A stretch of 5,952 nt of DNA from an uncultured Desulfovibrio sp. (GTDB lineage: Bacteria > Desulfobacterota > Desulfovibrionia > Desulfovibrionales > Desulfovibrionaceae). The notes beneath the pieces are model-generated. The model did no database searches, was not told the DNA's origin, and was given only the letters and a program-made list of their open reading frames with translations. Position numbers and translations under genes: made by a program. Location: NCBI GenBank assembly GCA_900553145.1, contig USCL01000237.1, positions 1 through 5,952 of the forward strand. The letters run 5' to 3'. Each line of letters starts with the position of its first letter. The stretch's first letter is position 1. Positions 1 to 5,952 of this stretch are shown here, one piece after another.

Positions 1-360
1 TGCGCCGTATCCGGGTTCGCGTCCGGGTTCGCCAACGCGGCGATCAGCTTCAGCGGGCCGCCCGTGGCGATTTATGCGCTCCATGTCGGGTGGGACAAGG
101 ACACCACACGCGGGACGCTCAGCCTTTATTTTCTCGGCATCAGCATTTGCACGTGTATTGTTCAGGCCGCCGCCGGGCTGTATACTCCCGTTGTGGTCAA
201 GGCCGCGCTCTGGGGGATGCCCGGCGCGCTGCTGGGGCTTGTCGTCTCTCTGCCCGTCGCTCGCTTCGTCCGGGAGAGCGTTTTTCAGGGGATTCTGCTC
301 GTCATGATCGCCTTCGCCGGGAGCGTTTGCATCATCCGGGCCGTGGGGAGTCTTTTATAA
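1..360 (+). CDS. Sulfite exporter TauE/SafE family permease, C-terminal part (5' end outside window)
   Basis: The frame is open from the first base, so the start lies to the left of the window; 119 residues are visible before TAA at 358-360. The protein is very hydrophobic. The stretch SGFASGFANAAISFSGPPVA (visible residues 4-23) matches the conserved small-residue/GPP segment that opens the second half of TauE/SafE proteins. Further hydrophobic segments follow at about 41-60, 66-90 and 94-118, so roughly four membrane helices are visible, as expected for the second half of this eight-helix or so family. Members are inner-membrane permeases, some shown to export sulfite, sulfoacetate or other organosulfur anions; the substrate cannot be read from this sequence. 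Serine-glycine-phenylalanine-alanine occurs twice in tandem (bases 10-33), which fits the normal family pattern. The next gene starts 57 bases downstream on the same strand, so the two may be co-transcribed. The family call is fairly secure and the substrate is unknown. Confidence 0.85.
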   Translation, partial: CAVSGFASGFANAAISFSGPPVAIYALHVGWDKDTTRGTLSLYFLGISICTCIVQAAAGLYTPVVVKAALWGMPGALLGLVVSLPVARFVRESVFQGILLVMIAFAGSVCIIRAVGSLL

Positions 361-403
361 CGGAAAGGGAAGCGCCCCCATGCGGTATTTCGGAGGGACG
401 CTC

Positions 404-410
404 AAAGGAG
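404..410 (+). promoter_or_regulatory. Ribosome binding site that favours the ATG at 418
   Basis: The purine run AAAGGAG ends at base 410. Two in-frame ATGs follow, at 412 and 418. The first is only one base from the run, too close for efficient initiation, while the second is seven bases away, near the optimum. This decides the start of the flavodoxin/Fe-S gene as 418. Confidence 0.7.
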
Positions 411-417
411 TATGGTC

Positions 418-1206
418 ATGGAAATCAAACGGGTGCATATTGCGTATTTCAGCCCGACCGGGACGACGAAACGGACGTTGCGGGAGGTGGCGGAGGGCTT
501 CGGCTGCGAGCTTTCCGAAACGGACTGGGCCGATCCCAAGAGCCGCGCCGCGATCCTGAAAACCGGGCCGGACGAGCTGGTAATCGCCGGGATGCCGGTC
601 TATTACGGGCGCATCCCGTTACTGTTCCATGAGGGGCTGCCGTTGCGCGGCGAAGGGACGCCGTTCGTGTCCGTCGCGGTGTACGGCAACCGCCATTACG
701 ACGACGCCGTGCTGGAGCTCAAGACGCTCGGCGAGGCGGCTGGATGCGTGCCTTTCGGGGCCGCCGCGTTCGTGGCGCAGCATTGCCTCAATCCGGACAT
801 GGGCCGTGGGCGCCCCGATGCCTCTGATCTCGCCGCCATGAAGCGGTTCGGCAGCGCGCTGCGGGCCAAGGTGGACGGCCTCATTGGCCCTGTGCCGTCC
901 TTGAACGTGCCGGGGGCTGTCCCGTATAAACAGTACAAGCCGACGCCGTTCGCGCCCGAGCTGTTGGATGCCGAAACCTGTATCCGTTGCGGGCTGTGCG
1001 CCCGGACATGCCCGGTCCGCATCATCGATCCCGAAACCTACGCCGTGACCGATCCGGGGCGTTGCCTGTTCTGTTTCGGCTGCGTGCGTATTTGCCCTGT
1101 GGCGGTGCGTGGGCCGCGTCCCGAAGTCGCGCCCGCCTTCGCCGCCCAAATGGCGGGGCTGGCCGCGCGATGTACGGAACGCCGCGAGCCGGAATGCTTC
1201 CTTTAG
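418..1206 (+). CDS. EFR1-type ferredoxin: flavodoxin-like domain plus two 4Fe-4S clusters
   Basis: The product is 262 residues from the ATG at 418 (264 from 412). Numbering from 418, the N-terminus is a beta strand (VHIAYF) followed by the loop SPTGTTK at 12-18, the phosphate-binding loop of flavodoxin-like FMN domains. The GMPVYYGRIP and SVAVYGNRHYDDA stretches fit the other two flavin-contacting loops. The C-terminal third has two ferredoxin motifs, CxxCxxCxxxCP with Cys 188, 191, 194 and 198, and again with Cys 216, 219, 222 and 226, enough for two [4Fe-4S] clusters. This layout is that of the EFR1 family, soluble cytoplasmic proteins presumed to move electrons between FMN and the clusters; the physiological partner is not known to me. 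There is no signal peptide or membrane segment. The gene follows the TauE-type exporter after 57 bases with no terminator between them, which suggests co-transcription. It converges on the LpdD-like gene, whose open frame runs 185 bases into it on the opposite strand. Confidence 0.88.
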   Translation: MEIKRVHIAYFSPTGTTKRTLREVAEGFGCELSETDWADPKSRAAILKTGPDELVIAGMPVYYGRIPLLFHEGLPLRGEGTPFVSVAVYGNRHYDDAVLELKTLGEAAGCVPFGAAAFVAQHCLNPDMGRGRPDASDLAAMKRFGSALRAKVDGLIGPVPSLNVPGAVPYKQYKPTPFAPELLDAETCIRCGLCARTCPVRIIDPETYAVTDPGRCLFCFGCVRICPVAVRGPRPEVAPAFAAQMAGLAARCTERREPECFL

Positions 1207-1660
1207 GGAGGGCATCCCGTCCCATCAAAGAAAAAAGGCTTGGCCTCCCGTCAGGAATGGGAGGTCCGAGCCATGCGTCGGCCATCTCCCTGACGGCCGC
1301 GAGCACGGAAGCGATTTCCGTCCGTGTGATGCCGTCGAAGTGGATGCCGCACACGGCGCAGACGCAGCAGCCGAGGCGGGCCGCCGCGCGTTCGGCAAGT
1401 TCGGCGGCAAGTTCGCCTTCCCGGTGTCCGTTGCGGTCGAGGCGGCGGATTTCGCCGTCCGCGCACAATGCCGCCGCGCCGATGTGCGGGGCGTCGCCTC
1501 CCGTTATCCGGATTCGGAGTGCGGAGGAAGGGGAAAACTCCAGCCAAGGCCGCATCAGCACTTTATCCGTGGCAGGCATTCTTCCCCATCCGTTCGCATC
1601 CCCAACGTCGCCGGCAAAGAGCGTATCCTGAAACAGCGCCGCTTCTAAGCCTCTTTTCAT
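1022..1660 (-). CDS. LpdD-like (prenylated-flavin chaperone type) protein with doubtful 3' end
   Basis: The open frame codes for 212 residues, but only about residues 28-130 look like a real domain. GGDAPHIGAAAL (54-65), GHREGELAAELAE (78-90) and CGIHFDGITRTEI (104-116) match the GGDxPHIG, GHKxxxxAxxxAE and GIHxDNxTxxEI signatures I recall for the short LpdD / gallate decarboxylase subunit D group. These proteins usually sit beside UbiD-type decarboxylases and are thought to help with prenyl-FMN. No UbiD or UbiX gene is visible here. Known members are around 120-150 residues, so the tail is too long. Residues 130-143 are encoded by an intrinsic terminator, and the arginine-rich tail from about 150 on is largely antisense to the Fe-S gene. 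A one-base shift in either direction would give a stop at once (complement of 1251-1253, or of 1225-1227), so the gene may be frameshifted near its end. The start is also unsure: ATG at 1660 has GGAGAAGG ten bases upstream, buried in a hairpin, while ATG at 1579 (residue 28) has GGGG four bases upstream and loses only non-conserved residues. An odd cysteine cluster, CCVCAVC, lies at 98-104. Confidence 0.72.
   Translation of the reverse strand: MKRGLEAALFQDTLFAGDVGDANGWGRMPATDKVLMRPWLEFSPSSALRIRITGGDAPHIGAAALCADGEIRRLDRNGHREGELAAELAERAAARLGCCVCAVCGIHFDGITRTEIASVLAAVREMADAWLGPPIPDGRPSLFSLMGRDALPKGSIPARGVPYIARPAPPFGRRRRARLRDAAHAPPQGKYARSRNRTGNAPDRSRRRFRDR
1228..1272 (-). terminator. Rho-independent terminator of the LpdD-like gene
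   Basis: Read on the minus strand, 1272-1259 (GGCTCGGACCTCCC) pairs with 1249-1237 (GGGAGGCCAAGCC) around a nine-base loop. There is a six-pair GC core, one bulged A and one A-C mismatch, followed at once by TTTTTT (1236-1231) and CTT. This is a textbook intrinsic terminator for leftward transcription. It has no U-run in the plus direction, so it would stop the Fe-S gene transcript poorly. It lies inside the open frame of the LpdD-like gene, upstream of that frame's first stop. Confidence 0.8.
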
Positions 1661-1701
1661 AGCGGAACGGCCTTCTCCGGATTTTCCCGGAGAAGTCCGC
1701 T
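1661..1701. repeat. Long interrupted hairpin directly before the ATG at 1660
   Basis: AGCGGA (1661-1666) pairs with TCCGCT (1696-1701), and CTTCTCCGG (1672-1680) pairs with CCGGAGAAG (1687-1695). The loop is six bases, and five unpaired bases (1667-1671) lie on one side. This makes fifteen perfect pairs. There is no proper U-run on either side (TTTCAT on the plus side, ATGAAAAG on the minus side), so it is a weak terminator candidate. On the minus strand it ends right at the ATG of the LpdD-like frame, and its 3' arm contains most of that frame's only Shine-Dalgarno-like sequence. It could therefore mask the ribosome site or act as an mRNA end. The function is not shown. Confidence 0.6.
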
Positions 1702-1703
1702 TT

Positions 1704-1733
1704 CATAAACGAACCCGGGCCATTTTCGCCGGG
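1704..1733 (-). terminator. Weak candidate terminator of the Snf2 gene
   Basis: On the minus strand CCCGGC pairs with GCC-GGG, with one bulged C, around a GAAAATG loop (1733-1714). The stem is followed by TTCGTTT (1710-1704). It lies about 115 bases after the Snf2 stop codon. The stem is short and the U-run is interrupted, so this is only a candidate; read-through into the LpdD-like gene is equally possible. Confidence 0.3.
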
Positions 1734-1845
1734 GTATTCCTCTGTGAACGGGATGAGGCCGCTTTGAGGCGTAAGCCTCCTTCAGTCGCGGGAGGCCGGA
1801 TGGCGTTTCCCCGATTTTCCGCACCCCCTGCCGCAACGTGCCCGC

Positions 1846-4800
1846 TTACCTGCGGATCAGCTCCATGAGTTCGGCTTCGCTCAGGGGCACGTCCGCGCCT
1901 TCGAGGACATCGGCGGCGAGGGCGCGTTTCGAGCGGTGGAGCTTGAGGATGGCTTCCTCCACGGTTCCGCGCGCGACCAGCCGATAGACGGTGACGGGCC
2001 GCTGCTGCCCGAGGCGGTAGGCGCGGTCGGACGCCTGATCCTCCACGGCGGGGTTCCACCACGGATCAAGATGGATCACGTAGTCGGCGGCGGTGAGGTT
2101 GAGGCCCTGCCCCCCCGCCTTCAGGCTGATCAGGAAGAGGTCGCCCATGCCGGACTGGAAGGCCGCCACCGCCGCCTGCCGTTCCCGTTCGGGCGTGGAG
2201 CCGTCGAGGTACTGGTAGCTGCATCCGGCGGCGTCGAGCAGGCGGCGGGCTTCGGAGAGGCAGCCTACGAACTGGCTGAACACGAGCGCCTTGTGCCCGC
2301 CCTGTACCAGATCCGCCACCAGTTCCATGAACGCCGAGAGCTTCGCGCCGGGAAGGCTGGTGGCCGGATCGATGAGGGCGGGGGCGCAGCAGGCCCGGCG
2401 CAGCTTCATCAATTCGGTCAGGATGCTGAATTTTTGGGAACCGGCGGCGTCTTCCTGTTTGGCGGCCTCCAGCGAAGCGAGGGCGTTGCGGCGCAGAGCC
2501 TCGTAGAAAGCCCGCTCGTCGTCGGGGAGATCCACTTCGATGACCTGCTCCGTGCGCGGGGGCAGCTCGGTGAGGACGTCGCTTTTGGTGCGGCGCAGGA
2601 TGAAGGGCCGGACGAGTGCCCGCAAGGCTTGGCGGGCGGCGGACTGGCCTTCCGAAACGGCGTTTTCCTCCGTGGACGGCGCGGACGCGGCGGCGAAGCG
2701 CTTCTGGAACGATTGCCGCGTGCCGAGCAGGCCGGGGTTGATCAGGTTGAACAGGCTCCAGAGATCCTCAAGCCGGTTCTCGATGGGCGTGCCCGTGAGC
2801 GCAACGCGGAAGGCCGCCGGAATCTGGCGGCTGGCGCGGGCGCGGCGGGTGTCGGCGTTCTTGAGGGCTTGCGCCTCGTCGAAGACCGCCACTTGCCAGT
2901 TGCGCCCGGACAGGCACTTGGCCTCAGTGTGCAGAAGGCCGTAACTGGCGATGAGCACGTCGCCGGGGCCGAGCGAGGCTACCAGCGCGGCCCGGTTGCC
3001 GGGGCCGAACCGGTGCACGGACAATGTGGGCGCGAAGCGGCCAAGCTCGTTTTCCCAGTTATGGCACACGGATGTGGGCGCAATGATGATCGAGGGGCCG
3101 GACCCCGCCTGCGCCAGCAGCACGGCGATGGCCTGCACGGTCTTGCCGAGGCCCATGTCGTCCGCGAGGCAGGCCCCCGCGCCCCAGCGGGCCAGCCGGG
3201 ACATCCAGACATAGCCGTCAAGCTGGTAGTCGCGCAGTTCCGCCCGCAGCGTCGACGGCACGGCGGGCGTGCCGCCGGACAGCCGGATGCGGCCAAGCCA
3301 GCTTTCCCATGCGGCGTCGCCTTTGACATCCGCCCCGTCGAGCAGATCACGCACGGTATCCGCCGCCAGCGGGTGCACCCGGAGGCTCGCGCCGTCGCGT
3401 TCAGCCAGCCGGTCGAGCCGGTCCAGTTGTTGCCGGAACTGTTTGGTCAGGGCGAGGAACGCGCCGTCCCCAAGGGGGACGAAGCGGCCTTTCGATTGTG
3501 CGAGGCGTTCCAGCACCTGCGCCATGTCCAGCACCAGCGATTCGTTGACCGCAATCTGCCCATGCAGCTGGAACCAGTCCCGCGAATGGCGCACGTCCAC
3601 GGTGAGCCGCGCCGTTGCGACCTGCGGGCAGACCCGGAGCTTTTCGCCTTCGGGCCATTCCAGTTCCGGCCCGGCCTGCTCCAGTTCGAGCAGGCAGTCC
3701 AGCGCCTCTTCCACATCCTCAATGACCCACGGGCCGATGCCTCCGCGTTCGCGTAAGGTCGTGCAGGCCCGCACAAGGGCCCTCGCCGCGTGGATTTCCT
3801 CTTCAAAATCCCGTTCCGTGCGCACGGCGCGGCCTTCGACCTCCGCCAAAGGGGCCGCCGGGCCGTCGCCCACAGGAAACGCGGGCGTGTCCGGCATCCC
3901 GAACGGGCGCACATGCAGGGCCGCTTCGATGCCCGTGCCGAGGGGCCGCAGGCGCACCAGCAGCCGGACGGCGGCGGAGACCTCTTCAGCCCGGATGACC
4001 GGGCGCACGACGTTCTCGTCCAGATTCCTGATCAGCTCCAGCACGCGGGGGCCGCCCTCGGCGGGCACGCTCAGGCCATGTTCCCCGAGCAGATCGGCTG
4101 TGCCTTCCAGCCGCTCGGGGAGGTGGTAGAGGATGTACGATCGCGGGGCCGCCTCCACGCACTGCATTTCGCCTCGCGGCATCCACCGCGAGAGGGCGAG
4201 GCTGTACCCGTTGCGCTCCTGCCGCACGACGAGTTCCACAGGCTTGCAGGCCAGCGAGATGGGGACGCGGTCCGAGGCCCGCAAGAGGTTCGGATGGCCC
4301 TCCAGCGCGGGAAACGCCCGGTAGGGGTCGGCCTCGCAGGTCGTGCCGTTCCATGAGCGCGACCAACGCAGGGTCGTGAGTACGGAGCGGTCCTGTTCGG
4401 TGAGCCAGTCCAGCGTTTCGGACTCCTCGTGCAGCCGCTTGAGGGAAATGGCCCGCCCGGCGGTCCAGCCCTCGCCCTTGGAGGATTGCTCCAGCGCCTC
4501 CACGCGGAAACGCTCGGTATCCACGAGCCACGCGATGCGCTTTTTGGCCTTTTCCGTTGCCGGGGGCTGTTGCAGCTTGTGCACCAGCGCTTCGAAAACC
4601 CGTTCCCAGTTTTCGCGGCGGTCCAGAAAGTCGGTGAGCCGGATATGCCGGATCGGAAAGGCTTCGGCCCATGCCTTCCACGGCCCCTGCGGGCGGAGGC
4701 GGGCCAGCGCTTCCGCGAACAGGCAGGCCGTGAGCGGGAGTATGTCCTTCAGGCGTTCGAACTGGCGTTCCGAGGCGCGGTCGTCGTGCGAGCCGTCATC

Positions 4801-5877
4801 GAGGCTGGCGTCCACGGCCCGGAAAATGGCCTCGGACAACGGATCGGACGGCAGATCCTCGATGCGCTTCAAGAGGGCGGCTTCGGGCCGCCCGTTGGCG
4901 AGGCCGAGAAGCGTCTTGGCCGCCGCGAGCCCTTTGTAGGCGGGCTGGCGGGGGGACAGCTCATGCAGCATCGCGGCGCATTCCTCGCGCAGCTCCGGCT
5001 GGTCGGCGCGGATCAGGGCCAGCGCGAAGCACAACCCGCCGGGGCCGGGGAGGAGGGCCTTGCGTTTCCCGCAGGTCTTGCGGAAGCGTTTTTGCGCCTC
5101 CCGGAGCGCGGGCACGGCGTCCCCGCCCTCCAGAAAAGTGATGATGCCCTGAAACAGGGGGCCCCGGAATTCCGCCCTGTCGAGCAGCAGCGGCACGATC
5201 TGGGCGCGTGCTTCCGCGTAGCGTCCCGCAAGCGCGTCGAACAGCACTAAAGCCGGGCAGGGAGGAAGATCCGCGAGGATGGGGCGCAGTTGCGGCAGAA
5301 TTTCCAGACAGTTGCGCAGGTTTTTGGTGATCGTGCCGGACTCGACGAGCGGGGTGACGTTATTGGCGATCACGTCAAGCCGCATGCGCGGGGGGAGCGA
5401 GGCCAGCCAGCCCGGATCGGTGGGGGTGTCCGCGAACTGCCCGGCGAAGGGGTGATTGCCGCCTTCCTCCATCGCCTGCGCTTCGAGCCGGGCCCTTTCA
5501 TATGCCTTGAGATCCCGCTCGTACACGGCGAGCCGCAGCCGCAGCGCGGCGGTATGGATGCCCGTGCCGCGATCCAGCACTTTCCGTACCGCAGGGGCCA
5601 TGCGTTGCAGGCCTTCCATGCAGAGGTCGTGCTCGAAATCCGGAACGGCGCGGTCCTTGTCGTCGGTCAGCCCGATTTGGCGCAGCGTATGGAGCGCGGT
5701 CCTGATATCCCCGGCATTCCAGACCTGCCCGCGCGGAGGCCGGACGCCCGCCTCCCGCAGGCATTCCGGCAGGAGCGAGCGTGAAAGCCCTCCCGTCACG
5801 GCTTTGAGTTGCAGCAGCAGCCGGTACGGTTCCGACAGCTCCACGTACCGCTGCCGCAGGGATTTGAGTGGATTCAT
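1846..5877 (-). CDS. Snf2-family DEAD/DEAH-box ATPase (HepA/COG0553 type) with long N-terminal region
   Basis: This 1343-residue protein has a complete Snf2 ATPase core at its C-terminus. LRDYQ is at 881-885, followed by motif I DDMGLGKT (906-913, Walker lysine K912), motif Ia IIIAPTSVCHNW (930-941), motif II DEAQ (1000-1003), motif III TGTPIENR (1028-1035), motif IV ALVFSQF (1197-1203), motif V SLKAGGQGLNL (1251-1261) and motif VI DQASDRAYRLGQ (1280-1291, arginines 1285 and 1288). All key residues are present, so it should be an active DNA-dependent ATPase/translocase; Snf2 enzymes move along duplex DNA and remodel protein-DNA complexes rather than unwind strands. The first 870 residues lack a recognised catalytic motif. 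Residues about 17-75 could be a winged helix, and about 210-350 look like an alpha-helical, TPR-like solenoid. I find no CxC...CxH SWIM zinc motif, which many bacterial Snf2 proteins carry. The ATG at 5877 has AAGGAG five bases upstream and is a firm start. The stop is TAA at 1848-1846. No methylase, nuclease or phospholipase-like partner is in the window, so a defence role is not supported. DNA repair or transcription recycling are alternatives. Confidence 0.93.
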   Translation of the reverse strand: MNPLKSLRQRYVELSEPYRLLLQLKAVTGGLSRSLLPECLREAGVRPPRGQVWNAGDIRTALHTLRQIGLTDDKDRAVPDFEHDLCMEGLQRMAPAVRKVLDRGTGIHTAALRLRLAVYERDLKAYERARLEAQAMEEGGNHPFAGQFADTPTDPGWLASLPPRMRLDVIANNVTPLVESGTITKNLRNCLEILPQLRPILADLPPCPALVLFDALAGRYAEARAQIVPLLLDRAEFRGPLFQGIITFLEGGDAVPALREAQKRFRKTCGKRKALLPGPGGLCFALALIRADQPELREECAAMLHELSPRQPAYKGLAAAKTLLGLANGRPEAALLKRIEDLPSDPLSEAIFRAVDASLDDGSHDDRASERQFERLKDILPLTACLFAEALARLRPQGPWKAWAEAFPIRHIRLTDFLDRRENWERVFEALVHKLQQPPATEKAKKRIAWLVDTERFRVEALEQSSKGEGWTAGRAISLKRLHEESETLDWLTEQDRSVLTTLRWSRSWNGTTCEADPYRAFPALEGHPNLLRASDRVPISLACKPVELVVRQERNGYSLALSRWMPRGEMQCVEAAPRSYILYHLPERLEGTADLLGEHGLSVPAEGGPRVLELIRNLDENVVRPVIRAEEVSAAVRLLVRLRPLGTGIEAALHVRPFGMPDTPAFPVGDGPAAPLAEVEGRAVRTERDFEEEIHAARALVRACTTLRERGGIGPWVIEDVEEALDCLLELEQAGPELEWPEGEKLRVCPQVATARLTVDVRHSRDWFQLHGQIAVNESLVLDMAQVLERLAQSKGRFVPLGDGAFLALTKQFRQQLDRLDRLAERDGASLRVHPLAADTVRDLLDGADVKGDAAWESWLGRIRLSGGTPAVPSTLRAELRDYQLDGYVWMSRLARWGAGACLADDMGLGKTVQAIAVLLAQAGSGPSIIIAPTSVCHNWENELGRFAPTLSVHRFGPGNRAALVASLGPGDVLIASYGLLHTEAKCLSGRNWQVAVFDEAQALKNADTRRARASRQIPAAFRVALTGTPIENRLEDLWSLFNLINPGLLGTRQSFQKRFAAASAPSTEENAVSEGQSAARQALRALVRPFILRRTKSDVLTELPPRTEQVIEVDLPDDERAFYEALRRNALASLEAAKQEDAAGSQKFSILTELMKLRRACCAPALIDPATSLPGAKLSAFMELVADLVQGGHKALVFSQFVGCLSEARRLLDAAGCSYQYLDGSTPERERQAAVAAFQSGMGDLFLISLKAGGQGLNLTAADYVIHLDPWWNPAVEDQASDRAYRLGQQRPVTVYRLVARGTVEEAILKLHRSKRALAADVLEGADVPLSEAELMELIRR

Positions 5878-5882
5878 GGGAA

Positions 5883-5888
5883 CTCCTT
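5883..5888 (-). promoter_or_regulatory. Shine-Dalgarno site of the Snf2 gene
   Basis: AAGGAG on the minus strand lies five bases before the ATG at 5877, a near-ideal distance that fixes this start. Confidence 0.8.
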
Positions 5889-5902
5889 GGGGGGTGGCGG
5901 GG

Positions 5903-5908
5903 TATAAA
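5903..5908 (-). promoter_or_regulatory. Possible -10 element upstream of the Snf2 gene
   Basis: The only A/T-rich patch between the gene start and the right-edge hairpin is ATTTATACC on the minus strand, about 26 bases before the ATG. It could serve as a -10 box and give a short leader. No -35 box lies at a standard spacing; TTTACA in the hairpin loop is too far away. This is tentative. The plus-strand reading, TATAAAT, is equally possible. Confidence 0.2.
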
Positions 5909-5916
5909 TCGGGGGA

Positions 5917-5952
5917 GGGGAGAAGGCCCCTTTGTAAAGGGGCCTTCTCCCC
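5917..5952. terminator. Perfect inverted repeat at the right edge, probable terminator of an unseen gene
   Basis: GGGGAGAAGGCCCCTTT (5917-5933) and its exact reverse complement (5936-5952) flank two bases, GT. The RNA form would have 14 or more pairs with a small A/T-rich loop. In the minus direction no U-run follows (CTCCCCC), while the bases after it in the plus direction lie outside the window. It most likely ends a plus-strand gene or separates the Snf2 gene from one to its right; the repeat may extend past the edge. Confidence 0.55.

Larger units (their letters stand above)
1661..1845. other. Intergenic spacer between the Snf2 gene and the LpdD-like gene
   Basis: This 185-base stretch contains no gene that I can support. 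It holds the hairpin at 1661-1701, a weaker hairpin at 1714-1733 and a small palindrome, GAGGC-GTAA-GCCTC, at 1764-1777. The minus strand also has a good Shine-Dalgarno core, AAGGAGG (1771-1777 region), but no start codon follows at a usable distance. I see no convincing -35/-10 promoter for the LpdD-like gene, though GC-rich genomes often have weak ones. Confidence 0.5.

Noticed and set aside
10..33. Tandem 12-base repeat coding for SGFA-SGFA
   Set aside because: The spacing of small residues fits the normal TauE/SafE motif, so there is no sign of a disruptive duplication.
619..1215. 198-codon minus-strand frame opposite the Fe-S gene
   Set aside because: It overlaps the ferredoxin and flavodoxin motifs in antisense and its product looks random (rich in Arg, His and Gly).
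1109..1648. 179-codon plus-strand frame continuing past the Fe-S gene
   Set aside because: It is a shadow of the LpdD-like gene, whose conserved GGDAPHIG and GIHFD motifs are on the minus strand.
1936..3756. 606-codon open frame on the plus strand across the Snf2 ATPase core
   Set aside because: It is antisense to the conserved helicase motifs, its product is low in complexity and resembles no family, and long antisense frames are common in GC-rich genes.
4429..5250. 273-codon plus-strand frame opposite the N-terminal part of the Snf2 gene
   Set aside because: It has no convincing ribosome site or recognisable domain. The Snf2 frame on the other strand is continuous with a strong start.
1846..5877. 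Snf2 gene as part of a DISARM-like or other phage-defence system
   Set aside because: No methylase, phospholipase D, DUF1998 or nuclease gene lies beside it in this window. The visible neighbours are metabolic-type genes.

Overview
The window is GC-rich (roughly two thirds G+C by eye) and carries four protein-coding genes, one of them cut by the left edge. Short gaps, Shine-Dalgarno sites and hairpin terminators mark it as bacterial. A flavodoxin/2[4Fe-4S] protein and a homologue of the LpdD group (linked to prenyl-FMN decarboxylases) suggest an anaerobe or facultative anaerobe. A high-GC Desulfovibrionaceae-like genome would fit, but this is a guess that cannot be settled from the sequence alone.

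Layout. Bases 1-360 (+) are the C-terminal half of a TauE/SafE-type membrane exporter. After 51 bases comes a flavodoxin-like/bis-4Fe-4S (EFR1-type) protein (418-1206, +), probably in the same transcript. It converges on a minus-strand gene (ORF 1660 down to 1022) for a small LpdD-like protein. The conserved part of that protein ends near base 1270, and an intrinsic terminator pointing along the minus strand lies at 1228-1272, inside the open frame. A 185-base spacer (1661-1845) holds several hairpins. The remainder (5877 down to 1846, -) is one 1343-residue Snf2-family DEAD/DEAH-type ATPase with a very long N-terminal non-catalytic part. The right edge (5917-5952) is a perfect 17-base-arm inverted repeat.

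How the genes relate. The exporter and the Fe-S flavoprotein are the only pair likely to be co-transcribed. The LpdD-like gene lies downstream of the Snf2 gene on the same strand, but the spacer hairpins make shared expression uncertain. I see no multi-gene defence system, phage, transposon, CRISPR array, tRNA or rRNA. The most unusual point is the 3' end of the LpdD-like gene: its terminator comes before the first in-frame stop codon. This suggests either a frameshift or a non-stop transcript.
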